NCBI GenBank assembly: GCA_030248215.1
Contig: JASANG010001196.1
Span: 24,086 to 88,085 of the forward strand
Length of the DNA: 64,000 nt
Direction: 5' to 3'
From: Enoplolaimus lenunculus
Lineage: Eukaryota; Nematoda; Enoplea; Enoplida; Thoracostomopsidae
The notes under the pieces were generated by a model. It did no database searches. It worked only from the letters and a program-made list of their open reading frames with translations, and was not told where the DNA came from. Positions 1-13,290 of the stretch are shown here, piece after piece (position 1 is the first letter of the stretch; each line of letters begins with the position of its first letter). The translations under genes were made by a program, and so were the position numbers.

Positions 1-199
1 AGCGGTGACACAGTGAGTAGTAGAAAACTGCGATGCTTTGTACTTTCTTGAATTTAAATTGCCTGGCTAGTTTGGAAAGTTTGAACTGGAAAATATTCAA
101 AAAGATGAGTGGTTCAACTCACAATCCCTTTTCAGCAGAGCCGATAGGGCCGAATGTTCTTTCTTTAGAATATCATGCAAGGGTTTTGCTTAATTTAGA

Positions 200-977
200 A
201 AAAGCGAGACCGAGACCAAGGTTCAACTTAACGATACCTAGACATTTGGTCTCGATCTCGGTCAATTTTTAATCGTTACCGCAAATAAAAATAAGATTTT
301 TTAACATAAGTTTTGAAAATTTTTATCTACTTTGAATTGCTGTTTCATACACTTAAACTAATTCGCCGTTAAAGCTTTATTTTTCACTTCATTTTTCTTC
401 TGCTATTGTCCGCATACCCTTCGATCATGCTCGGGACAAATCCCACTGTCTCACAACACCCTCAGTACAACCGTAATTTAAAGCTATAGTGTTGTTTTTG
501 GTCCCTGGCAAACTGAATAGACTGGAGAATTTTTTTATATAGCGTAGACGATATAAATGCGTGTGATGACCCATTATTGTTTACACGTCTTAAATGTTTT
601 AAACGCTAAAATGCAACTATTTGTGCTTTGTCGCAATAAAATCAAACTGTTTTGGGCTTCCTTCCAATAAGTAGGATTTTGGGTAACCGGACGGGTCATT
701 CTGTTTCTCAAATCGCTTTATAACCATGTACTGGTGCTCCACAATCGTTCGCTGTTTGTGTTGGTAGGCGAAATGTGCAAGTACTTCCGGGCCATAGCTG
801 AGGTCTATGGTAAATGTTTGTGATTGCTTATCGCTTTTTGACCTCTTTGGTCTCGGTTTGCAAACCATCGCGACCAAAAAAGTGAGAACCGAGATCGAGA
901 CCAGTCAAATCCCGAGACTTGCCGAGACCGAGACCGAGACCGTCAGGACTGTACAGGTAGGTCTCATCTCGCTTTAT
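200..977. mobile_element. Possible MITE with GAGACCGAGACC-type ends
   Basis: The left edge near 200 reads AGCGAGACCGAGACC and the right edge near 960-977 reads GGTCTCATCTCGCTT, an imperfect inverted repeat. A further dense cluster of GAGACCGAGACC motifs lies at 880-945. The interior has no credible coding frame. No target duplication was confirmed, so this is a tentative non-autonomous element of about 775 bp. Confidence 0.35.
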
Positions 978-1740
978 CATTTTCAAACATGGTTTAAAGA
1001 TATAATTTAGGTTTGGCTCTGGTGTTTGATCAAATAGATTTTAGTACCAGTTATATTAATAAAATATTTACGCAGTTGAGTTGTTTTCTATATCGTCATG
1101 GTGTATTATTGATAAGTGTTAACTGTACGTAAAATAGAAATCGGCTAGTGTTTTAGGTGCGTATTGATAATGTTTGTTTCTTTTACTAACTTTTGGTTTA
1201 TTACTTAAAAAGTTGTGACGTATAATTGACAATAATTGTTAAGATTTTACAACGTTTCAGCTATTAATTAATGATTGTACTGTATTCCAAAAAGTAAGAA
1301 AATGAATAATTAATTTTTAGTGGATTGTAGATCTTAGCAGTATTTTACAATTGAATCTTCAGCCAATGCATGAATTCAAATAAAATAAATATTGTTGCTG
1401 ATTAAATAATCGATTCAGCGCTGAGCTGTGCGTAATTTGGTGTCGATAAAGTACTGTACATAATTCAATTATAACATCGGATCCCTGTGTATTGTGTGAT
1501 TTCAACTCAAGTATTGATAGTTGTTTCAACTAACTTTTTGGAATATTTGGATATTAATAAGTTTTAATTTCAAAAGTAACATTGTAAACTGTTTGATTAC
1601 GTTCACAGTATATATTTCATTCTAATCACAAATCAGTGCTTTGAGTTCAGTGTATATGATTTCGAATTAGCAACTGACTTGCTTGCCAGCCAATACAAAG
1701 TGTGATTTTGTTGCATTGTTAGTTGCAATATGCTGTGTGC
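978..1740. other. AT-rich non-coding stretch
   Basis: I see no gene, RNA or clear repeat here. Stops are dense in all frames. Confidence 0.5.
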
Positions 1741-2091
1741 CAGGGTACATCCGGAGGTCTGCCTCCGGCTCCGGTAGAAAAATTAACTCCGGCTCCGGTA
1801 AAATTTTTGCCAGAGGTTCCGGCAATTTCGGTAGTAAAATTTTGCATAAAATTTTGCAAAATTTATCGGTTTAGCGCGTTTCATTTTAGTTTTGTCACTA
1901 TTTTCAGGAAAGAATTTCCAAAATTTCGCGGAAAATTAGCGTAAAACCAAGAAACTAACAACATATTGCAGATATTGGCTAAAATTAACTAGTTAACCAT
2001 CATTGTTACTACCTAATTTCGCCTCACCTCCGGTTCCGGCAAGTTTCGTTGACCTCCGGCTCCGTCATTTTTCACCTCCGGTTGCACCCTG
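1741..2091. mobile_element. hAT-type MITE, CAGGGT...ACCCTG ends
   Basis: The element begins CAGGGTACATCCGGAGG and ends CCTCCGGTTGCACCCTG, giving inverted ends of about 17 bp. The flanks are CTGTGTGC on the left and ATGTGTGC on the right, a 7 of 8 target duplication, and the 8-bp length fits the hAT superfamily. Subterminal CTCCGGCTCCGG motifs are repeated in both arms. No transposase is present. The copy at 21088-21360 belongs to the same subfamily. Confidence 0.8.
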
Positions 2092-2292
2092 ATGTGTGCT
2101 GCAAATATGTTTATGCAGTTATTGCTGTAATATTTGATAATTGATACTTGAATGATGCAAGCGGAGCTTTTCTGATTCTTGTTACTATTCCGATTCAAAA
2201 CCAGATCCGATTACGATTGTAGGTTAAATTATTACAATCGTAATAAAAAGTAACAGAGCAAAACATTCTGAACCACGAATACGTATGCGTAT

Positions 2293-3965
2293 TAGAGTTG
2301 CAACATTTAAAAATGAATACCTGGAACCGGAACCGGATTTTTCTGAAAGAAAAGCCCGGACCCGAAATTTTTAACAATGCAAACCCGGACCCGGAATTTT
2401 TAACAATGCAAACCCGGACCCGGAATTTTTAACAATGCAAACCCGGACCGGGAATTTTTAACAATGCAAACCCGGACCCGGAATTTTTAACAATGCAAAC
2501 CCGGACCCGGAATTTTTAACAATGCAAACCCGGACCCGGAATTTTTAACAATGCAAACCCGGACCCGGAATTTTTAAAAATGCAAACCCGGACCCGGACC
2601 CGGAATTTTTAACAATGCAAACCCGGACCCGGATTTATTTTCCGAACAAACCCGGGCCCGGAATTTTTATTACTTAAAAACTAAACATGATCCTAATTTT
2701 TTAAAGATAGGAAAGAATTTCTGTCTCCATCTATTTGTAGCAGCTCAGTATTTAAGATATTAATGGGCAGTAAATTTATTTTAAGTAAATCAAAAAACAA
2801 TGCACAATCCTTGCTAGGGATGTGCCGATACCAAAGTTTTTCCCTGTGCCGATATTGATTATTTTGAAGATATACCGATGCCGATATTTATTCCAAGTTT
2901 AATACAGAATGTTTAAAGAACAGATAAGATACATTACAACTGCAAGGACTCAAGTCCTAACAACTATAAAAGATCATAACTTTATAGAATGGTGCTTTAG
3001 TTAATTTTTTCTTTGTTTTTCAAGGACAAACGCAAGAGAAGTAACAGTTTCCCTGTATTTAAGTTTAACCCAAGTTTCCAGATACTACGCAGCACAACAA
3101 GCTGATCATATTCCATTCAGATGTTTAAACATGCAATAGCTTCAGCCCAAATAATGGATCATCCACGTTATAATGCTCGCGTCGCCCGTTTGTACAGGGG
3201 CAATCATACATGACATGGATATATAAAAAATTTCCTTCGCATCTGTTCGTCGCATTGCTTCCAAATGAATATCTGTGTATACATAGTTGAAGGACTGTTT
3301 GATTTGCTACGAGATTACATTAAACAATTTTGGGTGAGTGATAGAAACCTGACCTAAGTCAGTTGACATATGTATTTCGCGAAGCTATAGCTAGAGCCTA
3401 ATATAGCATTTTTCACAGGTTCCTTGACGTTGAAGCAATCGTTAACCAAGCAATCTTTGACTTAGGCGATAGATACTAAACTTAAGTTAAATGTCAAATT
3501 ACTAACTTAAAATGAGACATGACATGTCTCTATATCCCGACCATTCCAACCGTTCCTAATTGAGCATTCGTAATCGTAATCCAAGTATATCTGCTCACGT
3601 TAACTTACTCAACAAAGGTGAAACCTGTTGACCAACTTTTTCCTTCTGCAGCTTGCTTTTACATACGAAATGCAATAGTTGTGTTAAGAGACATGTTGGG
3701 TGGTTTCACACAGTTAGTGTTGGTTGTGAAAAATCTATTTTTGGTACGATACTGTTACTATTCAGAATGTAGGCGTGGGATGTTAATAAAATCACTAAGC
3801 TAATCTTGTTCCGGTTATTTCGTCCGGGTATTTTTGCAATACCCGGACCCAGAATAATTTGTTATGAAAACCCGGACCCGGACGCGGAATTTATTGAAAC
3901 GAAAACCCGGACTCGGAATTTTTCGGCAAAAATATCCGAAATACCCGGACCCGGATGCAACTCTA
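2293..3965. mobile_element. hAT-type element, TAGAGTTGCA ends, 8-bp target duplication
   Basis: The ends are TAGAGTTGCAAC at 2293 and GATGCAACTCTA ending at 3965, inverted at 11 of 12 positions. They are flanked by an exact 8-bp duplication ATGCGTAT (2285-2292 and 3966-3973). Both arms are rich in CCCGGACCCGG-type motifs. The left arm holds a minisatellite (2358-2660). The centre near 2817 has a motif (TAGGGATGTGCCGATACC) that looks like the end of a different nested element. No transposase frame is visible, so the element is non-autonomous. Confidence 0.75.
2358..2660. repeat. Minisatellite of about 29 bp, roughly 10 copies
   Basis: The unit is built from AATGCAAACCCGGACCCGG followed by AATTTTTAAC. 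Single substitutions and one internal CCCGGA duplication separate the copies. It lies wholly within the left arm of the hAT-type element at 2293-3965 and appears to be an expansion of that element's own subterminal motif. Confidence 0.85.
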
Positions 3966-4185
3966 ATGCGTATTGCAATCGTGCATAAATAATTATATGG
4001 TGTTTGAAAATTTCTGTTTCCGATTCTGATTTTGTATAATATTCCGATTCCAATATTTAGTTTCGCTTGCCGCCTTGGATGCTTGGTTGTTGTTGTTGTT
4101 GTTTGTTTGTTGTTTGTTATTATTTGCAATTAATTGCGGGTACAAGTGAAACGTGTGTTTTTGTGTCGCGTTTGCATAAAATGCT

Positions 4186-4352
4186 TTATTTTTCAACTGA
4201 CCGCTTTGGGAATTTTTCAACTGACCGCCGTGGGAATTTTTCAACTGACCGCTTTGGGAATTTTTCAACTGACCGCTTTGGGAATTTTTCAACTGACCGC
4301 TTTGGGAATTTTTCAACTGACCGCTTTGGGAATTTTTCAACTGACCGCGGTG
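4186..4352. repeat. 24-bp minisatellite, about 7 copies
   Basis: The unit is AATTTTTCAACTGACCGCTT followed by TGGG. Some copies carry CCGTGGG or GCGGTGGG instead of CTTTGGG. Because 24 is divisible by 3, long frames open on both strands across it; these are artefacts of the repeat. Confidence 0.9.
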
Positions 4353-4380
4353 GGAAACTAGAGTAATCAGATGTTTTCAT

Positions 4381-7142
4381 GACGTTATTTATTACTTACC
4401 GGTTGGTTGGATATAATGAAATATGTTGTGGTATGTAAAATTGCTGAACAGAATATGTTTCAAAAAGAACATTGTGTTTTGTATTATGCGTATGTTTGTA
4501 TCTGCCATATATGGTTGATGTTTGATGTGATATCAGGGTTTCATTGATGCTGGAATAAACTGGACCAATAGGTGCTTAATGAAATTACTATTGTTTTTGG
4601 AAAAACTGTGTAAAATTAGCATTTGTCTAACTCCCTAACTCCGCTATTTTGTTTTTTTCTTGAATTTGTCAACTTTGTGTTGGCTAAAACATCGCACAAC
4701 GAGACTGGAATAGATCATTATTAGCTGAGTAGGCATCAGTTGTGGCGTTCAGTTAGTTTATTTGTAAATTTTGATTAATTTTTTAGGATTAAATTGTTAA
4801 ATTTCTTGAAAAAACGCTCAAAACAGTTTTTGACAACATTTTAGAAATTATTGCTGACATCCGGTTACCTGCTTCTGCATCTCCTGATACTGCAATATAT
4901 ATTCCAGCTATGGTTAATGGGGTTTTTGCTTCCCGTTACACTCAGCAAACATGGACTCTGTTAATATCGAGACACTTTGTAATGCAAATGTTGTGTATGT
5001 GTAATAATGTTATGAATAACCAATTGTAAGATGTAACTCAATATTTAATCTTGGACTGTGCTGGACATTTAAGTACTATACAGCAACGTTTACATACAGT
5101 AGCCATTTGGTGATTGGAAACTTGACCAAAAGTGAACTGACCGTTTTGCAGTAGTAGAATTCAATTTCAGGCAGGGATTGACTGGATATTTTACCGGATG
5201 CAGGAACCGGAGCAGGATAGTAAATTTTTACTGGAATCGAATGTTAACCGAATGCAGAATCTATATTTGTGCATTGTTGGTATTATTTATGTTTGCAGAT
5301 TTAAAATTAATATACTTCGGCTGGCAGTAAGATTTCGCCTCAGTGTCACTGTTACTTCTTGCCTTGCCCAAAATTGCAGTAGCATCCTCATATTAAAATC
5401 ACTTTTGATATATTCGAGACCACAACTAAAAATATGCAGTAGGCGTATACCGGATATTGGAACCGAATACGGATGCCGATTTTTACCGCAACACAGATCT
5501 ATCTGGATATCCGGTCGATCCTTGATTTTAGGCATTGATAGGATTCTGCTATAGCAGATGGTTGTTCGACGCTGTTACGCAGTCGGTGTAAAATTGAGAT
5601 TCAATTGCTGTGATCATAGTTTGTGTCTTCTGCTGCATGTTTGCATGATGTTTGAGATGAAGATACTTTTATAAACGTAATTTAATATGGCTGCCGAGGA
5701 AATAATGGATAAAATGTAAATGTACTTTTTTTTATTTGTGCGACAGATTAACAATTTATTTTTGCCAAGGGTGATCTTAAGCACTAAACAAGGACTTAAA
5801 ATTTAGTCTTAGGATTTTACGAGCTAGAAAAGTTTAGTATAATTTCTTCATTTGCATTAAGAGAAAAGCGTTAAATTATTGCTGTCGTGTCAGGTGAACA
5901 TTATAGTCATTAAGTTTCGCAGAAAGTTTGTAACTTACAGGAATGTTTTACATTAATAATAAAATATGACATGAATTTAGTGTGAGCGATGAGCAGAGTA
6001 ATGGACTCCATTTTATTAGGAGTGATCTAGAAAGAGTTGTCAAAAAATTTTAATTTTAAGTTTATCATTGAAGGAAACCCAACAAGTTGTCAAAATTTAA
6101 CTAATACTTAGAGCCGAGAGGAAGAGGTTCGTTTCCTGCCGGAGCCGCTCCGAACCATATATTCTGAAATAAATTTTCATCGCTTAAAATGTTATATGTC
6201 TCACAAGCCTAATCCTTGCAAAAATGTAGCCTAAGGCTACGCATAAGCAACAAATGTAATCTAAACCTACTTTAACCCACCAGAAACCTGAACGTGGACC
6301 TATACTAACGTATAGATTTCAAATGATTTTTTCGCTCGATCGCAGACTAAACCAATATCAATTTATTACAAAGATAAAACAAAATAAAACCAATAGGGTA
6401 AAGCGCAATATGCATCAAAATCTGAGCCCAGTCCATTTAAAGGATGTAAGTTGGATTTCCGTCCGGGTAATTATCGATATCCGTTCGTTACGACTTAAAA
6501 TTAGTATTATACTTTAGGCCAATTTTACGCTCCATAATGTAGCATTGACTTACAAACAAAATTGAGTCACAAGCCAACTACAATCAAAGCCGGAAATCGA
6601 TTTATTACCAATAAGTAAACTGCTAAAGGTTACGGCAACATTTTAACCAGATTCTAGTCACGACCATAGCTGTTTCGTTTTTGTAATTAAGCAGATCTAA
6701 ATTTTTTGATTTTCTTCATTTTAAAACAATACCAGAACGATTATTTCGTAAACAAAGACCTCACGATATGCATAAACACAGCATAACAAGAATATATAAA
6801 TATAAGGCATGCATGCAATGAAATGAAATGAATAGATTACAATAGTATATTAATGGAGGATATTATGCAAAAAGCCATACAAAATAATAATTAAGCTGTA
6901 AGACCGAGGCGAGTAATTTTCCAAGTTCAAAGCTTATTTTACGCTTGAAAACATTATCTTAAAATATTTTAAATTAAAGTAAAATTCAAAACAACATGTA
7001 CCAACCGTTAAATGTTTAGTCCTTAATTTTATTCTAAGTTGAGCAGTACTATATACCGCCTTTCACGAAAATTTTGTTTACTTCACAGAAAATACGCCAT
7101 TCACCTTGCACCTAAATGATAGTAAAATATCATCAAGGCATG
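4381..7142. other. Non-coding stretch with degraded repeat fragments
   Basis: No coding region is supported. At 5175-5545 there are scattered TACCGGAT and ATATCCGG motifs like those in the CAGGGT hAT-type MITEs. At 6190-6300 there is a fragment with CCTAAGGC and CCACCAGAAACCTG motifs like the CCTAAGC MITE family. The rest is AT-rich sequence in which I see nothing. Confidence 0.45.
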
Positions 7143-7314
7143 AGCCAATGTTACTTTTAGGGGCATAACACTAATTTAAGCGTATTCCTAAGCTTAAGCC
7201 TAAGCGCTGCTAAAGCGTGTTCATGAGCCTAAGCAAAGAATGTAACCTAGAATCTAAACCTACTCTTTTACAGACCCACCAGAAACCTGGACGTCCCTAA
7301 AAGTAACATGAGCC
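7143..7314. mobile_element. CCTAAGC-family MITE
   Basis: The left end is AGCCAATGTTACTTTTAGG and the right end is CCCTAAAAGTAACATGAGCC. These form an inverted repeat. The interior has runs of CCTAAGC and the conserved stretch CCCACCAGAAACCTGG. Other copies lie at 21586-21777, 24200-24383, 40220-40473, 41085-41276 and 57702-57881. Confidence 0.75.
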
Positions 7315-7841
7315 AAAGTATGTAACAATACTGTATGTACAACAAACAATAAACTACAAAAAAATTATGGCCAATTTAAAGCTGTACACGACTACCAGTT
7401 TTGTTAAGTTTACATTTAAATTACACACACGATTCTAATGCCAATTCGGCTAAAGTGGAAGGAGCTTTAGGCCAGCAGTAAATTTCGACCAACACATAAG
7501 CGCCGATGTGTCAAAGGTAGGATACTACTGAGATTCGAGTACCTGTAAGACACCGCATATTTTCAGTATCCGTTTCCGGTTTTGGTGCGCTTTATTTTCT
7601 CCTAAATTTTCGGCGTTAATGATTTTGTGTTTCTAAACTAATGAAATTTTTGACGATTTTTTGGTTCCGAACGTTTCAGTCGGCGCTCAAAGCTACCAAA
7701 ACTAAAAATTACGCAGAACTTTTTAAGTCGAGTTGCACTAATCAAAAGTATTTCTGATGAAACTGAGACAAAATTCTCTAAAAACAATACAGCACACCTT
7801 TGCTTATTCGCAACAATAGTTGCATTTCAATCTTTTCCACG

Positions 7842-10800
7842 CTAATTTTCAACGATTTGAATAGGTCGTCTCGATCGTTCGGTAGCAGGAATCAAATGCT
7901 GCTTTGCTGAAATTTTCTTATCATCAGGCTGACGTGGCGAAATTTGGCCACCTTTCCCAGCTCCTGCACCCAAGTGCAGCTCAACACTTTTTAAATTTTG
8001 CGTCAACGGAGTCTGGCTTGTATCCGAACCGCCGCTCGCAAGAGAACTCGGTGAGTTCGGAAGTATCTCAGGCACCATAGAAACACGATCTGCACTCGAA
8101 AACTGGCTTTGGTTCCCTTCAAAACTTCTTGTTCTTTTCGTTGATTCATAGCGGAAAACCATGTCGTCACATCCGTCTTTTACTTGATCATAACGCTCGC
8201 GATCTGAGCAGTCGACAAACTCAGCGTTTGCCGGTAGCTTTCCCGAAGAAGCTAGACCTGCGGAAAAACCGTCAGGACTGAGTCGCTGCGGTGATCGAGC
8301 AGGAGCAGCTTGTTCTCCCGTCGGACGCATGCTCCTCCGCCGAGGCCGCGGACGAGGGCTAGGCGTCAAGCGTGTTGTGCCAGCCTTTGACGTTGGTGTT
8401 CGAGGGAGTGGTGTCAGTCTAGGACTAGGCGTGCGTGGCGGGCCTGGACTCCGAGTGGCACTTCGACGCCGTTCGGCACTTTGACCATCAGTAGAGCCAG
8501 ACGGAACGCGTAAACTGAGCCGAGGCTGAGCCCCACGATCGTATCCATGTAGAGCTTGTTGGGTACCACTCGATGAACCAGTCCGTAACCGAGGCGACTG
8601 TGGCGACGGCGTGAGATCAGACCGTACTAGAGACATATTTCGAGGTGAGACGCTTCTCGAAGCGATTACTTCGTCGCTTATCAGTTCACGTTCGGCAGGC
8701 ATTATTCTCGGTGCCGGCATAGGTTTGCCTTCGCAACGTTCCCAAGATCGATCATCCTGTTGGTTGCTGGGCAACTGCTGATTGCTAGGCGACAGCGGTT
8801 GTTTAGCAACTTGTAACTGTTGTGAATAATCGTCGAATGCAGGCAACTTAATCGCACCAGGTGTCGTATTGTCCGGGCGAGTTTGGTGGGCCACACATTT
8901 GGCATGTTCATCACGATCATAGCCCGGAAAACGGGGTTCCGGTGGTACCATGTAATAACCGTTTCGTTCAGGGTCAACCATCACAGCGCCCACATTCAGA
9001 CCACCCATCTCATCCACGTCTACTCTATGCTGTTTCGAGTTTCGATACGATCCACTCCTAGTTTGTTTTCCGCATGTTCGATTGTGCTGAACTTCAGCCG
9101 TGCCGTGGACCAAGTCTCCAAGCTCATTTACCACGCCTTCCACCCTCTGTCCACCATACTTACCCGGCGGTCTTAACCCCCGAAGTCGCCGCCCTGATTT
9201 CAACTGCGGCGAAATTGGTGGACCAACAAACTGTTTTTCGATGGTTTGATCTCCAACTGGAGACGTTGTGCCATGAGACGAATAGGACAAATTATGTCTA
9301 TGACTATTGTGAAGTGCTCCTCCATAGCAGACGGCTCCCTCCCCATTAAACTCCTCTGTTTCCCCCGGCGAGCTAGGAGACACTGCCGGCGCAGTCGTAG
9401 TAGTTGTCAAATCTGACCTTGACCCGGTATAATTACGCGTATAATCTTCAATTGTTGGCAACAGACGTTCGCGAGGGTAATCAGCATCCAAGATTGTGAG
9501 CACAAGACGTGGCGGATGAAGCGTGGTTCGGTACAGTTCGACTGCATACGTGAGAAAATAACAAATGAACGCAAACGCCATTATCCATTCGCTAAACGTT
9601 GAGCAAAGATAAGTTGAGTAGCCCTGAAAAAATAACACAAAAACAGTTGAAAAGTACAACCTAATAGCGGAGAACTGAAATTTGTAAAAAATAGAACAAT
9701 TAAACGGCGAGATTTAACGGTTGATACAGAGACAGGGTACAAGCTGAATGTTACACGCTAAGCTCGTCTATTTTCCTTAACATGTATCTGTAATTAAACA
9801 TTCAAAAGGATTTGTCCAACATCAATTAAAAATGGGCATAGCAGGTTCAATTATACAGATATGTCACATTAAAACACTAATAAAACCGTTACACAGATAA
9901 TTTTAACAACAAATACGCGCTCAGTAGAATGAAACAGACTTTAAACGTTGGACCACAGTTCACTAATGCAAGCATTTAACGACTAACACCAAACACGAGT
10001 CGACAGACAGAATATTAAAGTTGCTAAATAGCAATCAAAGCATACGCAGAATGGACCACTTACTGGTTCGTATGGATACACTTTCTTAGGATGTGCGTCA
10101 GTATAATTGAAATCGAGATGATGCTCAATATACTCGCATGTGTGCACTTAAAATAGCAATTTCATTCAAACAAACAAATACTCATATATAATCAAAAATT
10201 TGAAATTACCGTAAAACTTAACTTCACGTTAATGTTAATAATGGTAAGAAAACAAGTAGAAAATTACTTGACAAAACTCAAATATTTTGCCGAAACCAAA
10301 CATTCCATATCATAATAATACGAAGAAATCAAATTAGCGTAAACGCTTAAACCAGTTCGAGACGTTAACTAAAATAGCAATATTCCTACGAAAACCAAAT
10401 TAAATTAATACGTATGTTTGCCCCTAAAAACAACATCATAGAATCGCCAAACGAAATATCCCCTACAAGGATCAATTGCTTCTTTGATCCATAAATTAAC
10501 AAAAACTTTTGAAATTTTAACAATATCAAACATAATTAAACTTTTCATATTAACGAAGCCTGTTAATTATTAGCCTTATTTGAGAAATTCCGGCTGCTTT
10601 GCTACAGTGTATGTGTAGTTTTCTTGAATAAAGTAAGCTAAATTCAAAACTAAACAATTTCAAATCATCACCCAATACTTACTTGATACGAAAAACCCTG
10701 TTGAAATAGTACACAGCACAAGGCGAAACACAGCGATCCAGCGTGGACACATAATTGGCTTCATCACAAAACTAAACACAGTATGAGCCCACGCATAGAC

Positions 10801-12417
10801 CAGACCGACACCAAACGCCATAGTTGCGCCAAGTAAGTGAACAACGATGACTCGATTTTCCTGAAAACCAATTTCAACTCAACGAATAACATCAATTTAA
10901 AAAATGGCCGTTGGCATTAACATTACAACGAAATGATTAAATCCACTAAGAGTGGATGAGTGGTCTTTTACATACGAGCATACAACTTAGGGAATCTTCT
11001 TTAGCTTAAAATGTACCAGCACGCGTTACATTTTGACTTTCGGCCTTACTACAACTAATTATTCTGAAGAATGGGTAATAATGCCGGTGTTTGCATGCAA
11101 TATTTACATTACAAGAATATAAAATACGAAACTCCTAAGCAATTTACAGCATGTAAATGTACGTAGTATGTTCCCCACATATGGGGTAAGTCATAAACAA
11201 ATCGCAAAGTGCGCATAGGTAGAAAAACGTTTCGGTCACAAACAATGTGAAGATAGCATATGGCAGGGTTCCACCAGAATTCTTGTTCCGGCTAGAATTT
11301 CTACCAAAACAAAATTCATGTTCCTGTAAAATTTAGTTCCATTTACAACTCTGGCCTATAGGATATTTAATTCCTATACCGAAAGTCATACCTGAAAATT
11401 AGCGACCAGACTAACACCAAACGCGGCTAAATATCCAATCCAAACAAAAATACTGCTCGCAAGTATCAAATGCCGATATGTATATGGCGCATACTGGTGC
11501 AGTTCAACAATTTGCCGATGACGCAAGTAAATACATAGACTCACTGAAACACCAGAAACAAAATAATCCATAAATGATTAAAAGCTACTATTCAATCAAG
11601 GCAAAAACTCCAGCTGGAACAGGAATTACGTCCCGACGAATTTTGGCTGGCATTCCAGTTCAGAGTGTGACCGAATATCTGGATCCAGTTTAATATCCGG
11701 CAAAACGCGATATCCGTATCCGGCCCAAACAAACCGGATAATTTCATAAAATTACTTAAAACATCTTGCTTCGATTGCATATTTGGTGCGATGGCTAGGC
11801 ATATTGGCGATATGACTAATTGGTAGGGTGCCTACGACATATATAATACAAAAATTACCATATGTGGCGTTACATCCCTACTGCTCTAATCTACAGTACA
11901 GTATGACCGCAACAATGGAACTGGTCCCCAAATTCAATGTTTAGCAATCCAAACCTACACCGGCTGAAACCCAAACCTCACCCCGCTCAGATTTTCATAT
12001 CAGTCTAGAGTGATAAATTACAGCACAATCTATATAATTCTAGCAAAACTAACACTTACTCAGTATAGCAGCGATATTTAACAACTGCCCAAATATACAA
12101 CTTTCTGGCGCTCTTGCAGCAGTATCACTGAAAATAATGATATTATTGGCAAAAGCACACAATGATGATTTCAATTTTATGAAGTTTAAGTTAAAATACC
12201 GGAGCCATATGCCGATTATTGCCTGAACCAAATAGGTTTTCCGTCGCACTACAAATATAATCATGTTCTATATCAAAGAATATTTCATGCGTTAAATTGT
12301 TCACACACGGAACGAGAAGCCAGCTTTATTTCTTCATCTTCATATATAATATAACCTACGTACCTGATGAATGGAAAAATCGGCAAGACATGATCTTCCA
12401 AAACTGCGATTACGTAT
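7842..12417 (-). CDS. DRAM/TMEM150-family membrane protein with long Ser/Pro/Arg-rich tail (first coding exon not found)
   Basis: The minus-strand exons are 12417-12364, 12127-12060, 11543-11392, 10860-10683, 10146-10064 and 9623-7842, and every phase matches. Exons 1-2 read YVIAVLEDHVLP, then FPFISDTAARAPESCIFGQ, the hallmark ISDTG..PE..LFG region of the DRAM (damage-regulated autophagy modulator, Frag1-type) family. Exon 3 has LRHRQIVEL and a helix ending VSLVANFQ. Exon 4 has two helices (VHLLGATMAFGVGLVYAW; WIAVFRLVLCTIS). Exon 5 is the hydrophilic loop (DAHPKKVYPYEP). Exon 6 opens with the last helix, SEWIMAFAFICYFLTYAVEL. DRAM proteins are multi-pass lysosomal or internal membrane proteins linked to autophagy. 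Known members end soon after the last helix. Here the exon runs on for about 560 residues of low-complexity, basic sequence with many SP and TP motifs (SVSPR, TPSPR, RSPGPPRTPSPR). The exon is more GC-rich than its surroundings and ends at a stop at 7842. The N-terminal exon should lie above 12417. Confidence 0.85.
9624..10063 (-). other. Intron of the DRAM-like gene
   Basis: This lies between exon 5 (donor GTAAGT at 10063) and exon 6 (acceptor TTTTTTCAG at 9624). It is AT-rich and no repeat family is recognised. The other introns of the gene (10147-10682, 10861-11391, 11544-12059 and 12128-12363) are similar. The exceptions are CCGG-rich fragments at 11260-11345 and 11640-11760 that resemble degraded CAGGGT MITEs. 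Confidence 0.6.
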
Positions 12418-12619
12418 CTGAAATAAAAATAATACGTGTATAAAGCACCTGGCAACATAATATGTAATCAGATAACACTTCCGCCTTCTTTACTGACGGG
12501 AGCAACGATACTTTTGCAAATTTAACTCTGAATTACATTCAAAAGCCGTGGGCGAAGTGAAATTAGGTGCCTTAAACAATGTCTAATTTGCTAATTTAGC
12601 AAACAGTTGAAAAGTGTTG

Positions 12620-12836
12620 TCAAAAACTTTTTTGGTAGGTGTATTTTTTTAAAAAACTACCGACAATTTGTGATCAAAATTGTACCAAAACTTCAAGTCA
12701 AACGCACCAAAAGATACAATTTCGTTAAACTATTAAAAATTGACTTCCAAAATTGTCGAAACCTCCTTCAGGAATCATACCGGAGTCGAAGGCCGACTTT
12801 ATGCAGCAGCCTGAGATAGACCTCCGGCTGTACCCC
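12620..12836. mobile_element. Degraded CAGGGT-type MITE fragment
   Basis: Only the right part is clear. CAAAATTGTCGAAACCTCC is followed by a CCGGAGTCGAAGGC-like stretch and the terminus CCTCCGGCTGTACCCCGG, matching the right half of the element at 21088-21360. The left end is not recognisable. Confidence 0.5.
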
Positions 12837-13258
12837 GGTCAGTTATATGCTCCGAACAAGAGAATATCAAACCTCTCCGAAAAAATAGATGTAACTGTGG
12901 CAACTAGTCAGTCTCAACTGTTTTAAAACTATATACGCATCCACAATCGGAGCTATATCAACTCTCCTAGTGATAACCCTATTGCTAACGGATTTGTGCT
13001 TCATAAATTACACAATACTGACACTAATTTCAAACCGGCTTCACCAAGTTAACGCAGAAACCTAAACTTACGAAAGCATCAAAGTCCCTGGGAGCATAAC
13101 AAAAACCGCAATCGGGATTAAGTAGACGCGTACAAGCACCATCTCTCTCGGCAAGTGATAACAATGAAAGATGCAGCGATATTGGCATACGACGATTGAG
13201 CAATATTAGCGACGCTGAGCAGTCAGTATTTACATCTTGGCACCTAAATTAGCATTAC

Positions 13259-13290
13259 AATTACTATTATTATTATTATTATTATTACAG
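13259..13290. repeat. ATT microsatellite
   Basis: A short run of TTA/ATT triplets, about 9 copies. Confidence 0.8.

Noticed and set aside
2358-2660. A CRISPR-like array of regular repeats
   Set aside because: Units are contiguous with no unique spacers, and the context is a eukaryotic transposon.
3993-4380. Frames repeating FGNFSTDR or KNSQSGQL
   Set aside because: The 24-bp minisatellite read in different frames.
8702-9349. Frames of 66-97 codons on both strands inside 8700-9350
   Set aside because: Shadows of the long DRAM-like last exon, whose own frame is open throughout and in phase with the upstream exons.
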